Shown one piece after another: positions 16,907 to 24,804 of a stretch of DNA of 32,651 nt; the first letter of the stretch is position 1; every line of letters begins with the position of its first letter. Origin of the DNA: an uncultured bacterium (GTDB lineage Bacteria; Cyanobacteriota; Vampirovibrionia; Gastranaerophilales; Gastranaerophilaceae). The notes under the pieces are model-generated. The model searched no databases, was not told where the DNA came from, and saw nothing but the letters and a program-made list of their open reading frames with translations. The stretch covers positions 1 to 32,651 of the forward strand of contig CADBQW010000068.1 of the NCBI GenBank assembly GCA_902796925.1, written 5' to 3'. The translations under genes and the position numbers were made by a program.

Positions 16907-18214
16907 ATGCCAAAACATGATGATAGCAGATTAAAATGTTCATTTTGTGGTAAATCTCAGGATCAAGTAAAAAAACTTATTGCAGGACCTGAAGTATATA
17001 TATGTGATGAGTGTGTGGAACTTTGTAATGAAATTCTTGATGAGGAATTTTTTGAAGGAAAAGAAAAAGATGGCTCCGAAAATTCTGACTCATCATCAAT
17101 TGCAGAAAAACCTATTCCAAAACCGCATGAAATAAAAGCATACTTAGATGAGTATATTATTGGTCAAGATGATGCGAAAAAGGTTTTGTCCGTAGCTGTA
17201 TATAATCACTACAAGCGTTTAAGACATAACAAAGGTGAAGGGGCAAAAGACGGTGTTGAGATACAAAAATCAAATATTCTGCTTGTTGGGCCTACGGGTT
17301 CCGGCAAAACTCTTTTGGCTCAAACACTTGCAAAAATGCTTGATGTACCATTTGCAGTTGCAGATGCTACAACATTAACTGAAGCCGGTTACGTTGGTGA
17401 TGATGTAGAAAATATACTTTTAAGATTATATCAAAATGCCGATTACGATTGCAGTAAAGCTGAACGAGGCATTATTTATATCGACGAGATTGATAAAATT
17501 TCAAGAAAAAGTGAAAACACATCAATAACCCGCGATGTTTCAGGAGAAGGCGTACAACAAGCACTTTTGAAAATGATAGAAGGAACTGTTGCCCATGTTC
17601 CACCACAAGGAGGCAGAAAACATCCTCATCAAGAATTCATAGAAATTGATACAAAGAATGTTCTGTTTATTGTAGGCGGCGCATTTGTAGGATTGGAAAA
17701 AATTGTGGAACGCAGGGCCGGTGAAGGTGTTTCCGTAGGCTTCGGTTCGAAAGCTCCCCTTACGCAAGCGGAAAAAGAAGCTAATGCCGCTAAAATGCTA
17801 AAAAAATTACAACCGGATGATTTACTAAAATTTGGTATGATTCCTGAGTTTATAGGTAGGATTCCTGTTTATGCGGTTCTTGATCAATTGAATGAAAAAA
17901 CTTTAAAAATGATCCTCACAGAACCAAAAAATGCGGTATTAAAGCAATATAAAGCATTATTAGATATGGACAATGTGGAATTAGAGTTTGAGCCTGCAGC
18001 TATAGACTTAATTGCACAAGAGGCCATCAAGAGAAAAACAGGAGCCCGCGCATTACGATCTATCGTCGAAGAAATAATGCTTGATATTATGTACGATGCT
18101 CCGAAATCAAGTATAAAAAAACTTACTGTAACCGCTGAAATGGTAGAAAATAGGAACAAGGGTGAAATTATCCATTTGCCGACCGGCGAAAAATCAATGG
18201 AAGCAAGTGCATAA
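16907..18214 (+). CDS. clpX: Clp protease ATP-binding unfoldase ClpX
   Basis: 435 residues. The N-terminal zinc-binding domain has C11, C14, C33 and C36. The AAA+ module has Walker A GPTGSGKT (128-135) and Walker [10 protein letters not shown] (D193, E194). The VGFG segment near residue 275 corresponds to the IGF loop that docks on ClpP. The C-terminal helical domain includes [19 protein letters not shown], with the sensor-2 arginine. It unfolds substrates and feeds them to ClpP. AGGAG precedes the ATG. A strong hairpin terminator follows. Confidence 0.98.
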   Translation: MPKHDDSRLKCSFCGKSQDQVKKLIAGPEVYICDECVELCNEILDEEFFEGKEKDGSENSDSSSIAEKPIPKPHEIKAYLDEYIIGQDDAKKVLSVAVYNHYKRLRHNKGEGAKDGVEIQKSNILLVGPTGSGKTLLAQTLAKMLDVPFAVADATTLTEAGYVGDDVENILLRLYQNADYDCSKAERGIIYIDEIDKISRKSENTSITRDVSGEGVQQALLKMIEGTVAHVPPQGGRKHPHQEFIEIDTKNVLFIVGGAFVGLEKIVERRAGEGVSVGFGSKAPLTQAEKEANAAKMLKKLQPDDLLKFGMIPEFIGRIPVYAVLDQLNEKTLKMILTEPKNAVLKQYKALLDMDNVELEFEPAAIDLIAQEAIKRKTGARALRSIVEEIMLDIMYDAPKSSIKKLTVTAEMVENRNKGEIIHLPTGEKSMEASA

Positions 18215-18236
18215 GATAAAATAACTTTTAATATAT

Positions 18237-18268
18237 AAAAAGACCAAATCTTTAGATTTGGTCTTTTT
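18237..18268. terminator. Bidirectional terminator between clpX and the convergent helical-repeat gene
   Basis: A perfect 14-bp stem (18237-18250 with 18255-18268) closes a TTTA loop; the core is GACCAAATC/GATTTGGTC with A-run and T-run flanks, so it can end transcription from both sides. It overlaps the stop codon (18267-18269) of the minus-strand gene. Confidence 0.92.
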
Positions 18269-19178
18269 ACTGTGTTGCAAGAATTTTTGCCAAGATCTCA
18301 GGATTTTTTGCCATTACAATTTTAGCGAATTGCTCTGTATCCATTTGTGTAATTACAATACTTAGCATATCTTTTGGCAGCTTCTCTATCATTTTTATAA
18401 TTTCTTCTTTTTCTACGACATGCATTGCCTTAACAACATCGGGTTGAAATTTATGATCGTTAATTATATTTGTATACGCACTGGGATCAAATTTTTCCAT
18501 CAACCTCTGATTTTCACGAATCATTAGGATAGTAAGGTCTTGTTTGGCAGGAACTTTAAGATTTCTCAATCCATTTTTAAAATCACCGTCATTCAGCTTT
18601 GAGATCTTTTGGAGTAATTCAGATGAAGAAGTATCGGGGGCAATTTCTTCGCCGGTAACACTTTCTAACATTTGATAAAGATATTCTTTCTGAATGAATT
18701 TCATGTTTTCAAGAATTCTTACTTTGTCCGTATTGTCATCGGTTAGAATCTTATCTAACTGTTTTTCCGGCATATAAGAAACAATTTGTTCTTTAGAAAA
18801 TAGCTCCAACACAACATCTACAAGTTGTTCCGGAGGTAATTCTTGTAACAATATCATCAACTGATCTTGAGAAAAGAAAAATAACCCTTGAAGTAAATCC
18901 TCTTTTTCCATCAGTGGTAAATATTCAACCAACTCTCTTTCGTTCATCTGTTTAAGAATTATAAGTTTATTTTCAGGATTTGCCAATTCAAAAAGTTCAA
19001 TAACAAATTTTGTATCACTCAAAACTTTTGTGGCTAATTCAATTGCAGCCTGATTACCTTGGGAAGCTTCAGCCTTTAAAATTTCTTCAGCAGTCATATT
19101 AGAATACTGCATTTGGATTTTTTCAGGCGGAATACCAAGTCGCTGTATTAAATATTCGGTGTCAATTGATAAACCCAT
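18267..19178 (-). CDS. Helical-repeat protein resembling MgtE_N/FliG modules, function unknown
   Basis: 303 residues, predicted fully helical, without signal peptide or membrane segment. From about 65 to 150 it shows successive short amphipathic helices with a Leu-Pro/acidic pattern (LVEYLPLMEKEDLLQGL, LMILLQELPPEQLVDVVLEL, IVSYMPEKQLDKIL), and again at about 240-303 (EIIKMIEKLPKDMLSIVITQ). This pattern recalls the MgtE N-domain and FliG right-handed superhelix. It is the last gene of the ZorA/ZorB-like operon, 94 nt after the 121-residue gene. By analogy with FliG and MotA it might be a cytoplasmic adaptor for that membrane complex; this is inference. GAGGG precedes the ATG. No catalytic motif is visible. 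Confidence 0.72.
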   Translation of the reverse strand: MGLSIDTEYLIQRLGIPPEKIQMQYSNMTAEEILKAEASQGNQAAIELATKVLSDTKFVIELFELANPENKLIILKQMNERELVEYLPLMEKEDLLQGLFFFSQDQLMILLQELPPEQLVDVVLELFSKEQIVSYMPEKQLDKILTDDNTDKVRILENMKFIQKEYLYQMLESVTGEEIAPDTSSSELLQKISKLNDGDFKNGLRNLKVPAKQDLTILMIRENQRLMEKFDPSAYTNIINDHKFQPDVVKAMHVVEKEEIIKMIEKLPKDMLSIVITQMDTEQFAKIVMAKNPEILAKILATQ

Positions 19179-19272
19179 AGATGCCCTCTGATATTACTCT
19201 CAAATATAATAAAAAATTTTTTAGGACTGTTTTTCAGCAAATTTCGTATTATTTACAAAATTTAACATTAAA

Positions 19273-19638
19273 TTATGAATTTTCACTGCCGGATTTTGTA
19301 TCGGCATCTTCTTTTATGACCATCTTTGTTCGATTTAATTTTTTGATTTTCCAAATTTCATTTAAAGTTGGCATAACCAAGGGTTTACACAACCATCTGG
19401 CGGCAAATTTTTCTTCCGGACCAAGACTGCCTTCCATTTTTTCGCCTGTTAAAATGTTAAATTTTGCTTCTGATATAGCAATATTGATCTTTACATGAGG
19501 AGTACTTTCCGAAACATCCATGGTTAGTTTAAGATTGTTAAATCTCTGCCAACCAAATGCCCCCGAATCTTTTGGTAAATCATTGTCAACAATAAATTCT
19601 TTTAAATTTTCTGCCATTTCATTCAGCGACTTTACCAT
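19273..19638 (-). CDS. Conserved-looking small protein in a ZorAB-like operon, function unknown
   Basis: 121 residues, soluble. An N-terminal helical part (1-25) is followed by a beta-rich middle (about 33-75: FNNLKLTMDVSESTPHVKIN, AEFNILTG-like strands) and a helical region (about 76-110: PEEKFAARWLCKPL and onward), ending in a polar tail. I recognise no family. It overlaps the end of the MotB/ZorB-like gene by 20 nt and has AAGGAG before its ATG, so it is translationally coupled and probably works with the membrane motor pair. Confidence 0.7.
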   Translation of the reverse strand: MVKSLNEMAENLKEFIVDNDLPKDSGAFGWQRFNNLKLTMDVSESTPHVKINIAISEAKFNILTGEKMEGSLGPEEKFAARWLCKPLVMPTLNEIWKIKKLNRTKMVIKEDADTKSGSENS

Positions 19639-20371
19639 TCTTAACTCCTTTTTTATTTATTGAAGGTTTTTTACTATTAAACCCTCCGGCTTGTCCGATT
19701 GCATCCATAATATCCCATTTCTTAAGTTTTAGCCTTAATTCTACTCTACGGCTTCTTGCAAAATCTTCTTTCCCGTCAACCAATACCGGTTCAGTAAAAC
19801 TCTTACCTTCTACTATAATAATTTTTATTAGCTGGTCTTTGTATTTTTTGTCGTAATTAGTTTGAAAAACATAATCAGCAACGGAATTTGCCCTCAACAA
19901 GCTCAATTGCATATTACGCAGAAATTGTTTTTCCTTTGAGCTAATCCCTGCAAACATTTGACTGTCTGTATGACCTTGAATCACTATATTTTCAATGTTT
20001 TCACTAATATTTTTATTTGAGAATATTGTATCCAAATATATCGGGATGAGTTTATCTAAATATAATTTACCCTTATTTGATAAAGTATAGCTATTAACCT
20101 CAAACAAATCTAAATCAGAAATTTTCAAATCACCTGTCATTTTGTCAACATCAACTTTGATGTTTTCTTGATTTAATTTTTCTATTAATTCTTTAGAAAC
20201 CTCAATCTGCTGTTTCTTTACCTGCATATCTTGACTTGTGAAACCCGTTATAGCGAGTACAAAAAGGGTTATAAATATAATACATAAACCCAACATCAAA
20301 TCAGCCATGGTTGTCCAAAAGATGTTGTCGGTATTAGTATTATTTTTTTTAGGTTTCAAAAAAAATGCCAT
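19619..20371 (-). CDS. MotB/ZorB-like stator subunit with OmpA-type peptidoglycan-binding domain
   Basis: 250 residues. A short basic N-terminus leads to one transmembrane helix (about 19-42) that begins FWTTMADLMLGL, with D24 at the place of the proton-carrying Asp of MotB and ZorB. A linker (about 45-85) is followed by an OmpA-like domain (about 90-218) with VIQGHTDS, a loop, LSLLRANSVADYVF and the closing FARSRRVELRL, where the SRRVE arginines match the peptidoglycan-binding signature. The ADLM membrane motif and the length fit ZorB-type proteins better than flagellar MotB. It should form a 5:2 proton-driven complex with the product of the gene upstream (29-nt gap). No nuclease or helicase gene of a Zorya defence system is adjacent. 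Confidence 0.8.
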   Translation of the reverse strand: MAFFLKPKKNNTNTDNIFWTTMADLMLGLCIIFITLFVLAITGFTSQDMQVKKQQIEVSKELIEKLNQENIKVDVDKMTGDLKISDLDLFEVNSYTLSNKGKLYLDKLIPIYLDTIFSNKNISENIENIVIQGHTDSQMFAGISSKEKQFLRNMQLSLLRANSVADYVFQTNYDKKYKDQLIKIIIVEGKSFTEPVLVDGKEDFARSRRVELRLKLKKWDIMDAIGQAGGFNSKKPSINKKGVKNGKVAE

Positions 20372-20400
20372 TGAAATTATTATTCCCCATTTTATTGTTT

Positions 20401-21312
20401 TTAAAACAGACTATCCACATCGTCATTTCCGCTTAGGCTAGAAAATCTGTCTTTTAAATTTTTATTCAATTGATTTAATCCGAAAATTAAATTCTCGAGA
20501 TACGGAACTAAATTGGTAGTGATACCGGAATTAAATGCGGTTTTAACATTGTCAGGCATAGCCGTTATCAAGTTTGAAATAGAGTTGTTTTGAATTTTTG
20601 TCTCCTTAATAAGTTCCAATAAAAATTTCTCTGATGTAATATTGTCAAACAAATTGGAAATAGTGTTTTCCAAATTAGACATTGGAATTCGACACAAAAA
20701 ATTGTGAGCAATTCTCTCAAAGATAATAAATATAAGAGACGACCCAACTGCAATAACTGAAACTAAAGCCGCAATCTGCATTGAAGCCATCAGACCGGAC
20801 ATAGAATTAACAGTAGCCTCCTGACTTGATAGATCAACTCTGCCAAAAGCTATTGCTATATTCAAAAAAGTAAACAAAGGACCACAGCCTGTAAGAATAG
20901 TTGCTACCGATTGTAGAAATTTGTTGTTAAATTTGTTGTATACAAGATTATCTTCATTAAAAAAATAGAGTGGATCGACAGTGGTTTGAACTGTCTGAAT
21001 GTTAGAAGATAAATTTTTGTATGTTAAGTCATTATCTTTATTTTTTAACGCAATTGATTCTGAAAAAACCAATGTATTCTTAAAATCAGACCACGTTGAC
21101 ATGACATATGGATTATTACTCATCCACTCATCTATCTCTTTGAACCTGAAACTCAAATCATTTTTGTTAAAGTTTAACAAAAACATATTTATTAATTTTA
21201 TATTTCCGGAAACTTTTAGATAATTTTTTGCACAATACAACACCGAAAGTATAAAAAAGCAAACCACTATCATAATTGGTACATCATGTATTAATTTATA
21301 AATTATACTCAT
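20401..21312 (-). CDS. MotA/TolQ/ExbB-family, ZorA-like stator subunit
   Basis: 303 residues with three membrane helices: about 11-28, 134-156 and 177-198. Between helix 1 and 2 is a cytoplasmic region containing DPLYFFNEDNLVYNKFNNKF. The second helix has SVATILTGCGPLFTFLNIAI, which matches the Gly-rich pore segment of the MotA/ExbB family and especially the ZorA-type version. A short cytoplasmic C-terminal tail (about 200-303) follows, much shorter than the several-hundred-residue tail of canonical ZorA. AGGAAGG-rich ribosome site and a good promoter lie upstream. First gene of a four-gene operon. Function of the complex is unknown; a proton- or sodium-driven motor is inferred from family. 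Confidence 0.78.
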   Translation of the reverse strand: MSIIYKLIHDVPIMIVVCFFILSVLYCAKNYLKVSGNIKLINMFLLNFNKNDLSFRFKEIDEWMSNNPYVMSTWSDFKNTLVFSESIALKNKDNDLTYKNLSSNIQTVQTTVDPLYFFNEDNLVYNKFNNKFLQSVATILTGCGPLFTFLNIAIAFGRVDLSSQEATVNSMSGLMASMQIAALVSVIAVGSSLIFIIFERIAHNFLCRIPMSNLENTISNLFDNITSEKFLLELIKETKIQNNSISNLITAMPDNVKTAFNSGITTNLVPYLENLIFGLNQLNKNLKDRFSSLSGNDDVDSLF

Positions 21313-21333
21313 ACTCCCACCTTCCTATCTGAA

Positions 21334-21362
21334 ATTTTACCATATTATCATAAATAATGCAA
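21334..21362 (-). promoter_or_regulatory. Promoter of the ZorA/ZorB-like operon
   Basis: Minus strand: TTGCAT (21362-21357), a 17-bp spacer and TAAAAT (21339-21334). The start would be near 21327, about 15 nt before the ATG at 21312. An ATCTGA half-site (21327-21332) lies at the start point; the same hexamer makes up the palindrome in front of the neighbouring HTH gene. Confidence 0.55.
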
Positions 21363-21480
21363 AACTTTCATATTGAGGATGGAAAAATATACAAAAGCTC
21401 GAAAGAACAACCCGCTTTATTCTAATATTACGAAATGTAACGATTTTAATGAGATGTAATTCTTTTTGATAAATATTTTT

Positions 21481-22044
21481 CTATATTTTATCTTTATTTA
21501 CTTTTTGGGCACACTCTAACATTGCATCAATTAGGGTTGAATTTCCATAAATATCCATTCCGTTCAAGCTTAAAACTTGTTTTATTCTTTCTGACCAGAT
21601 ATTAAATATTTCATCTTTTGACATCCCCAGTATTTGTCCAATCATATTAAGTTGTTTATAATCTATAGGGAGAGGGAGAGCTCCTCTGAGGATATCAACC
21701 ATTTCTAATCTTTTATTACGAGGGAATGCCTTTAGAAAGTTTACTGTTGACATTTTTTTTGATTTGAGAATACCCTTTATCATTTCTACATTTTTATCAA
21801 TAAGGATTGGTTCTTGCGGAATTTTGTATTCTTCAAAATTTTCCGGTTTTACCTCCATGACAGTGGCTATTCTTTCAAGGGTAACGGTTCTCGTTGAAAA
21901 CGGCATAGCATTATCTATCAAATTGTAAACATAAGAAAGAGTTACCCCTATCATTTGCGCAAAATCTTTTTTATGTAATCCATTTCTTTCTAAAAATTGT
22001 TCAACCATTTGTGAACTTGTAGTTTTTATAATTTGTTTTGCCAT
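21481..22044 (-). CDS. XRE-type transcriptional regulator with two helix-turn-helix regions
   Basis: 187 residues. The first Cro/CI-type HTH (about 10-65) has KKDFAQMIGVTLSYVYNLID and TLERIATVMEVKPENFEEY. A second, weaker HTH-like unit (about 84-150) has LNMIGQILGMSKDEIFNIW. No sensor domain is visible. GAGGAT precedes the ATG. A perfect inverted repeat ATCTGA-CT-TCAGAT (22061-22074) lies 17 nt upstream and could be its own operator. It is divergent from pth and lies 168 bp upstream of the ZorA-like gene on the same strand, so it may control that operon. Confidence 0.8.
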   Translation of the reverse strand: MAKQIIKTTSSQMVEQFLERNGLHKKDFAQMIGVTLSYVYNLIDNAMPFSTRTVTLERIATVMEVKPENFEEYKIPQEPILIDKNVEMIKGILKSKKMSTVNFLKAFPRNKRLEMVDILRGALPLPIDYKQLNMIGQILGMSKDEIFNIWSERIKQVLSLNGMDIYGNSTLIDAMLECAQKVNKDKI

Positions 22045-22060
22045 AGTTTTATCCTCATTT

Positions 22061-22074
22061 ATCTGACTTCAGAT
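22061..22074. promoter_or_regulatory. Palindrome, candidate operator of the HTH regulator
   Basis: ATCTGA, CT, TCAGAT is a perfect 6-bp inverted repeat with a 2-bp centre, 17 bp before the HTH gene start and in the divergent region with pth. A single ATCTGA half-site recurs at 21327-21332 in the promoter of the ZorA-like operon. The regulatory role is an inference from position. Confidence 0.4.
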
Positions 22075-22173
22075 TTAAATTACAATTTATTTATCTTTTT
22101 GTTAAGCGAAAGAAGGATTATATGTATTGGTAATATTTATTTAGGTTAAAATAATAAATATAAGGAAAATGAA

Positions 22174-22731
22174 ATGAAACTAATTGTCGGACTGGGAAAC
22201 ATTGGTGACAAATATGTCTTTACTCGCCATAATATAGGGTTTATGGCAGCAGATATGATTGCCATAGAAAACGGGGCTCAGTTTAAAGAAGAAAAGAAAT
22301 TCAAATGTTTCCTGACTCGTTTTAAAAATAATAATGAGGATATAATTCTTATTAAACCAACTACATATATGAATCTTTCGGGGGAATCGGTTATTGCCGT
22401 TATGAACTATTACAAAATCGATCCGAAAGATGTTATTATAATTTATGATGATTTAAGCTTGCCGCTAGGTAAAATGAGAATAAGAGTTAATGGTTCCTCC
22501 GGCGGGCATAATGGCGTCAAATCAATTATAAAACATCTTAACAGTGAAGATTTTCCAAGGCTAAAACTCGGTATAGGTCCGCAGCCGGGGATTCCTTCTG
22601 AAACTTTTGTTTTACAAAACTTCTCAAAAGAACAATTAACAGAAGTTAAGAGTATAATAAAAAAAGCAGCCGAGGCTGTAATTTTTTATTTTGATAATGG
22701 AATAGAAAAGACCCAGAACAAGTTTAATTAA
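22174..22731 (+). CDS. pth: Peptidyl-tRNA hydrolase
   Basis: 185 residues. It frees tRNAs from peptidyl-tRNA that falls off stalled ribosomes. All active-site positions of the bacterial family can be placed: N9 in VGLGN, H19 in TRHNIGF, N67 in TTYMNLSG, D92 in IYDDLSLPLG and N113 in SSGGHNGVKS. Length is usual. AAGGAAAATGAA precedes the ATG at 22174. The TPR gene follows after 16 nt, so the two are probably co-transcribed. Confidence 0.97.
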   Translation: MKLIVGLGNIGDKYVFTRHNIGFMAADMIAIENGAQFKEEKKFKCFLTRFKNNNEDIILIKPTTYMNLSGESVIAVMNYYKIDPKDVIIIYDDLSLPLGKMRIRVNGSSGGHNGVKSIIKHLNSEDFPRLKLGIGPQPGIPSETFVLQNFSKEQLTEVKSIIKKAAEAVIFYFDNGIEKTQNKFN

Positions 22732-22747
22732 TAATAAGGAGTATAAT

Positions 22748-24148
22748 ATGAGCGTGAGACAAGCAGAAATATTTGAAGAACAAGAAGAATATCAAAAGGC
22801 CTACGAGGAATATTTGAATGCATATAGCAGCAATCCAAAAGACTTAAATGTCCTTGAAAGATTGGGGCATAATGCTCTTTTACTTGGCAAAAAAGAGGAT
22901 GCCGCAAAGTTTTATAATGAAATGCTTCAACTTGATGCAACAAATGTCATGGTTTACGAAGAACTAATGAATATTTATATTCAAACAGACAAATATAAAT
23001 ATTATATTTGTCGTGGAAATCTGCATTCAGTACAGCAGCAATATGAACACGCCATAAATGATTACAAAAAAGCATTGAATCATACTCAAGAAGACGGGGA
23101 TATAATGAATACGCGTTTTGTTCTTGCAACATTGTATGAGCAACGCGGCGAAAATCTTAAAGCTATTGATGAATATTTAAAACTTTTAAATTATGAAAAC
23201 GTTGACGAGGTGGTATATGTAAAACTTGCTAATGTATATATGAAAGATTCTATGATACCTTCTGCTATTGAAACTCTTGAACGAGCAATTTCAAAAGGGC
23301 ATAATTCCGATAATATTAAAGAAAATTTGGCCAATCTATATATAAAAGAAGGCTTAAACGACAAGGCATTAGAAATTACAAACAACGAACTCACCGAAAT
23401 AAAATGTCTCTTGGGATTGGAGAGGTTTAATGATGCCAAATCAAAATTAGATGAATTATCCGATAAATATTCCCAAAACCCTACATATTTATCCCTTGCT
23501 GCGGAATATTATTTTGCAACCGGTGACTTTGATAAGGCTCTTGAATATGTTGATAAGTTTGATAATATTCAACAAAATTCTCCTTTAACCTACCAAATGA
23601 GGGCGTTAATTTATGAAAGTAAGGATGATTCTTATCGGGCACACGTTAATTGGGCAAAATACAATATTCTCAGAGGGAATAAAGATATTGCAATAAATGA
23701 ATACCTTAATGCTTATCAAGTTAAAAATGATGATGCAACTATGATTTCTTCATTGGCAACGTTACTTGAAGACAGCGGAGACAAAAATCACGCAATGGAA
23801 ATGTATGAACGCCTCGTTCAACTTGACGATACAGATAAAATTGCGTTACAAAAATTGGCCGAATTCAGGGAAAGCATAGGGGATTATAAAACTCAAGCTG
23901 ATTATCTGGAAAAGCTCGTTGAAATTGATAAAAGAAATTTTCAGTTGATATTGAAATTGGCACAATTATATGAACGCCTAAAAAATAAACCGGATGCCGT
24001 TGCTTATTATAAAAAATACCTTTCTATTGCGCCAATTAATGAAGAAACTGAGAAAATCAAAATAAAACTTGATACCTTAGAAAATACCGCGATGGAAGAA
24101 GATGAGGGATTGGTTGGAGCCATTATGAAAATTTTCTCAAAAAGATAG
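22748..24148 (+). CDS. Tetratricopeptide-repeat protein
   Basis: 466 residues of helical pairs with the TPR pattern over nearly the whole length, at least ten repeats. Clear ones start near 5 (EEYQKAYEEYLNAYSSNP), 40 (LGKKEDAAKFYNEMLQLD), 95 (QYEHAINDYKKAL), 255 (TGDFDKALEYVDKF), 350 (GDKNHAMEMYERLVQLDD) and 420 (NKPDAVAYYKKYLSIAP). It ends in an acidic stretch and a short amphipathic helix (LVGAIMKIFSKR), which might touch a membrane. No signal peptide, so cytoplasmic. It is a protein-interaction scaffold of unknown partner. AAGGAG precedes the ATG; it follows pth by 16 nt. Confidence 0.88.
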   Translation: MSVRQAEIFEEQEEYQKAYEEYLNAYSSNPKDLNVLERLGHNALLLGKKEDAAKFYNEMLQLDATNVMVYEELMNIYIQTDKYKYYICRGNLHSVQQQYEHAINDYKKALNHTQEDGDIMNTRFVLATLYEQRGENLKAIDEYLKLLNYENVDEVVYVKLANVYMKDSMIPSAIETLERAISKGHNSDNIKENLANLYIKEGLNDKALEITNNELTEIKCLLGLERFNDAKSKLDELSDKYSQNPTYLSLAAEYYFATGDFDKALEYVDKFDNIQQNSPLTYQMRALIYESKDDSYRAHVNWAKYNILRGNKDIAINEYLNAYQVKNDDATMISSLATLLEDSGDKNHAMEMYERLVQLDDTDKIALQKLAEFRESIGDYKTQADYLEKLVEIDKRNFQLILKLAQLYERLKNKPDAVAYYKKYLSIAPINEETEKIKIKLDTLENTAMEEDEGLVGAIMKIFSKR

Positions 24149-24170
24149 CTTAATGATAATTAACATTAGC

Positions 24171-24199
24171 TTTACATTGGTTAAATCTTAACATATACT
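24171..24199 (+). promoter_or_regulatory. Promoter of rimP-nusA
   Basis: TTTACA (24171-24176), a 17-bp spacer and TATACT (24194-24199), 22 nt after the TPR stop. Transcription would begin near 24206, upstream of the hairpin terminator at 24224-24254, so the leader of rimP is about 90 nt and contains that terminator. Confidence 0.65.
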
Positions 24200-24223
24200 A
24201 ATCATATAGCAGTATTGCTTACG

Positions 24224-24254
24224 AAAAAAGAACGGGTTTCCTCGTTCTTTTTTT
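24224..24254 (+). terminator. Intrinsic terminator, probable attenuator in the rimP-nusA leader
   Basis: AAAAAAGAACG (24224-24234) pairs with CGTTCTTTTTT (24243-24253) around an 8-nt loop, with a seven-T tract (24248-24254). It ends transcripts from pth-TPR, but as it lies between the rimP promoter and rimP it would also attenuate the nusA operon. In Bacillus subtilis NusA limits its own synthesis by stimulating termination in the leader of its operon, the same layout. Confidence 0.8.
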
Positions 24255-24296
24255 CAGTAATAACCTATGTGTAAACAAAAACAGGAGGTGTAATTT

Positions 24297-24779
24297 ATGA
24301 AACAAGATATAAACAGACATGAAGTTATAGCAAATATTACCCCTGTTATTGAAAATACAGCTATGCGTTTTGGATATATTCCGATTGAGATAGAGTTTGT
24401 CAAAGAGAATCATCGTTGGTTTTTGAGAATATTTTTGTATTCCAAAGATAAAGATGTTACTCTTGACGATTGTGAAAAGGTAACCAGAAGTCTGGAAGAT
24501 TTTCTGGATGAACTTATTCCGGTCAAGTATTATCTTGAGGTTTCATCTCCCGGTTTGGAACGTAAGTTCAAATCTGATAAAGAGTTTTTAATATTCAAAG
24601 GCCGCCGGATTAGTTTAAAACTGAACGAACCCCTGGAAGGTGAAACAGAAAAAATATTTAAAGGTGAAATTCTGGATTGGGATGATAATGAAGGACTAAC
24701 TTTTTTCCGATTTGACGACGGAGTGGAATTGAAGATTCCAAAAGAAAATATCAGATCGGCAAAACTTTATATTGATTGA
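24297..24779 (+). CDS. rimP: Ribosome maturation factor RimP
   Basis: 160 residues. N-terminal alpha/beta domain (about 1-85) has LEDFLDELIPVKYYLEVSSP followed by GLERKF, the signature of the family; the C-terminal SH3-like domain (about 88-158) has FKGRRISLKLNEPLEG and ends in the typical AKLYID. RimP helps 30S maturation. A strong AGGAGGTG precedes the ATG. rimP is followed by nusA, the standard order in many bacteria; the rimP stop lies 25 nt before the nusA ATG. Confidence 0.96.
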   Translation: MKQDINRHEVIANITPVIENTAMRFGYIPIEIEFVKENHRWFLRIFLYSKDKDVTLDDCEKVTRSLEDFLDELIPVKYYLEVSSPGLERKFKSDKEFLIFKGRRISLKLNEPLEGETEKIFKGEILDWDDNEGLTFFRFDDGVELKIPKENIRSAKLYID

Positions 24780-24804
24780 TGATAATAAAGAAAGGGAACA
24801 TAAA

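Noticed and set aside
18267-21312. A complete Zorya anti-phage system
   Set aside because: Only ZorA- and ZorB-like genes are present. No ZorC, ZorD helicase-nuclease, ZorE HNH nuclease or other known effector is near, so only a Zorya-like motor is claimed.
24772-24804. Longer NusA from a TTG overlapping rimP
   Set aside because: No ribosome site; the ATG at 24805 has AAGGG at the right distance and matches the family N-terminus.
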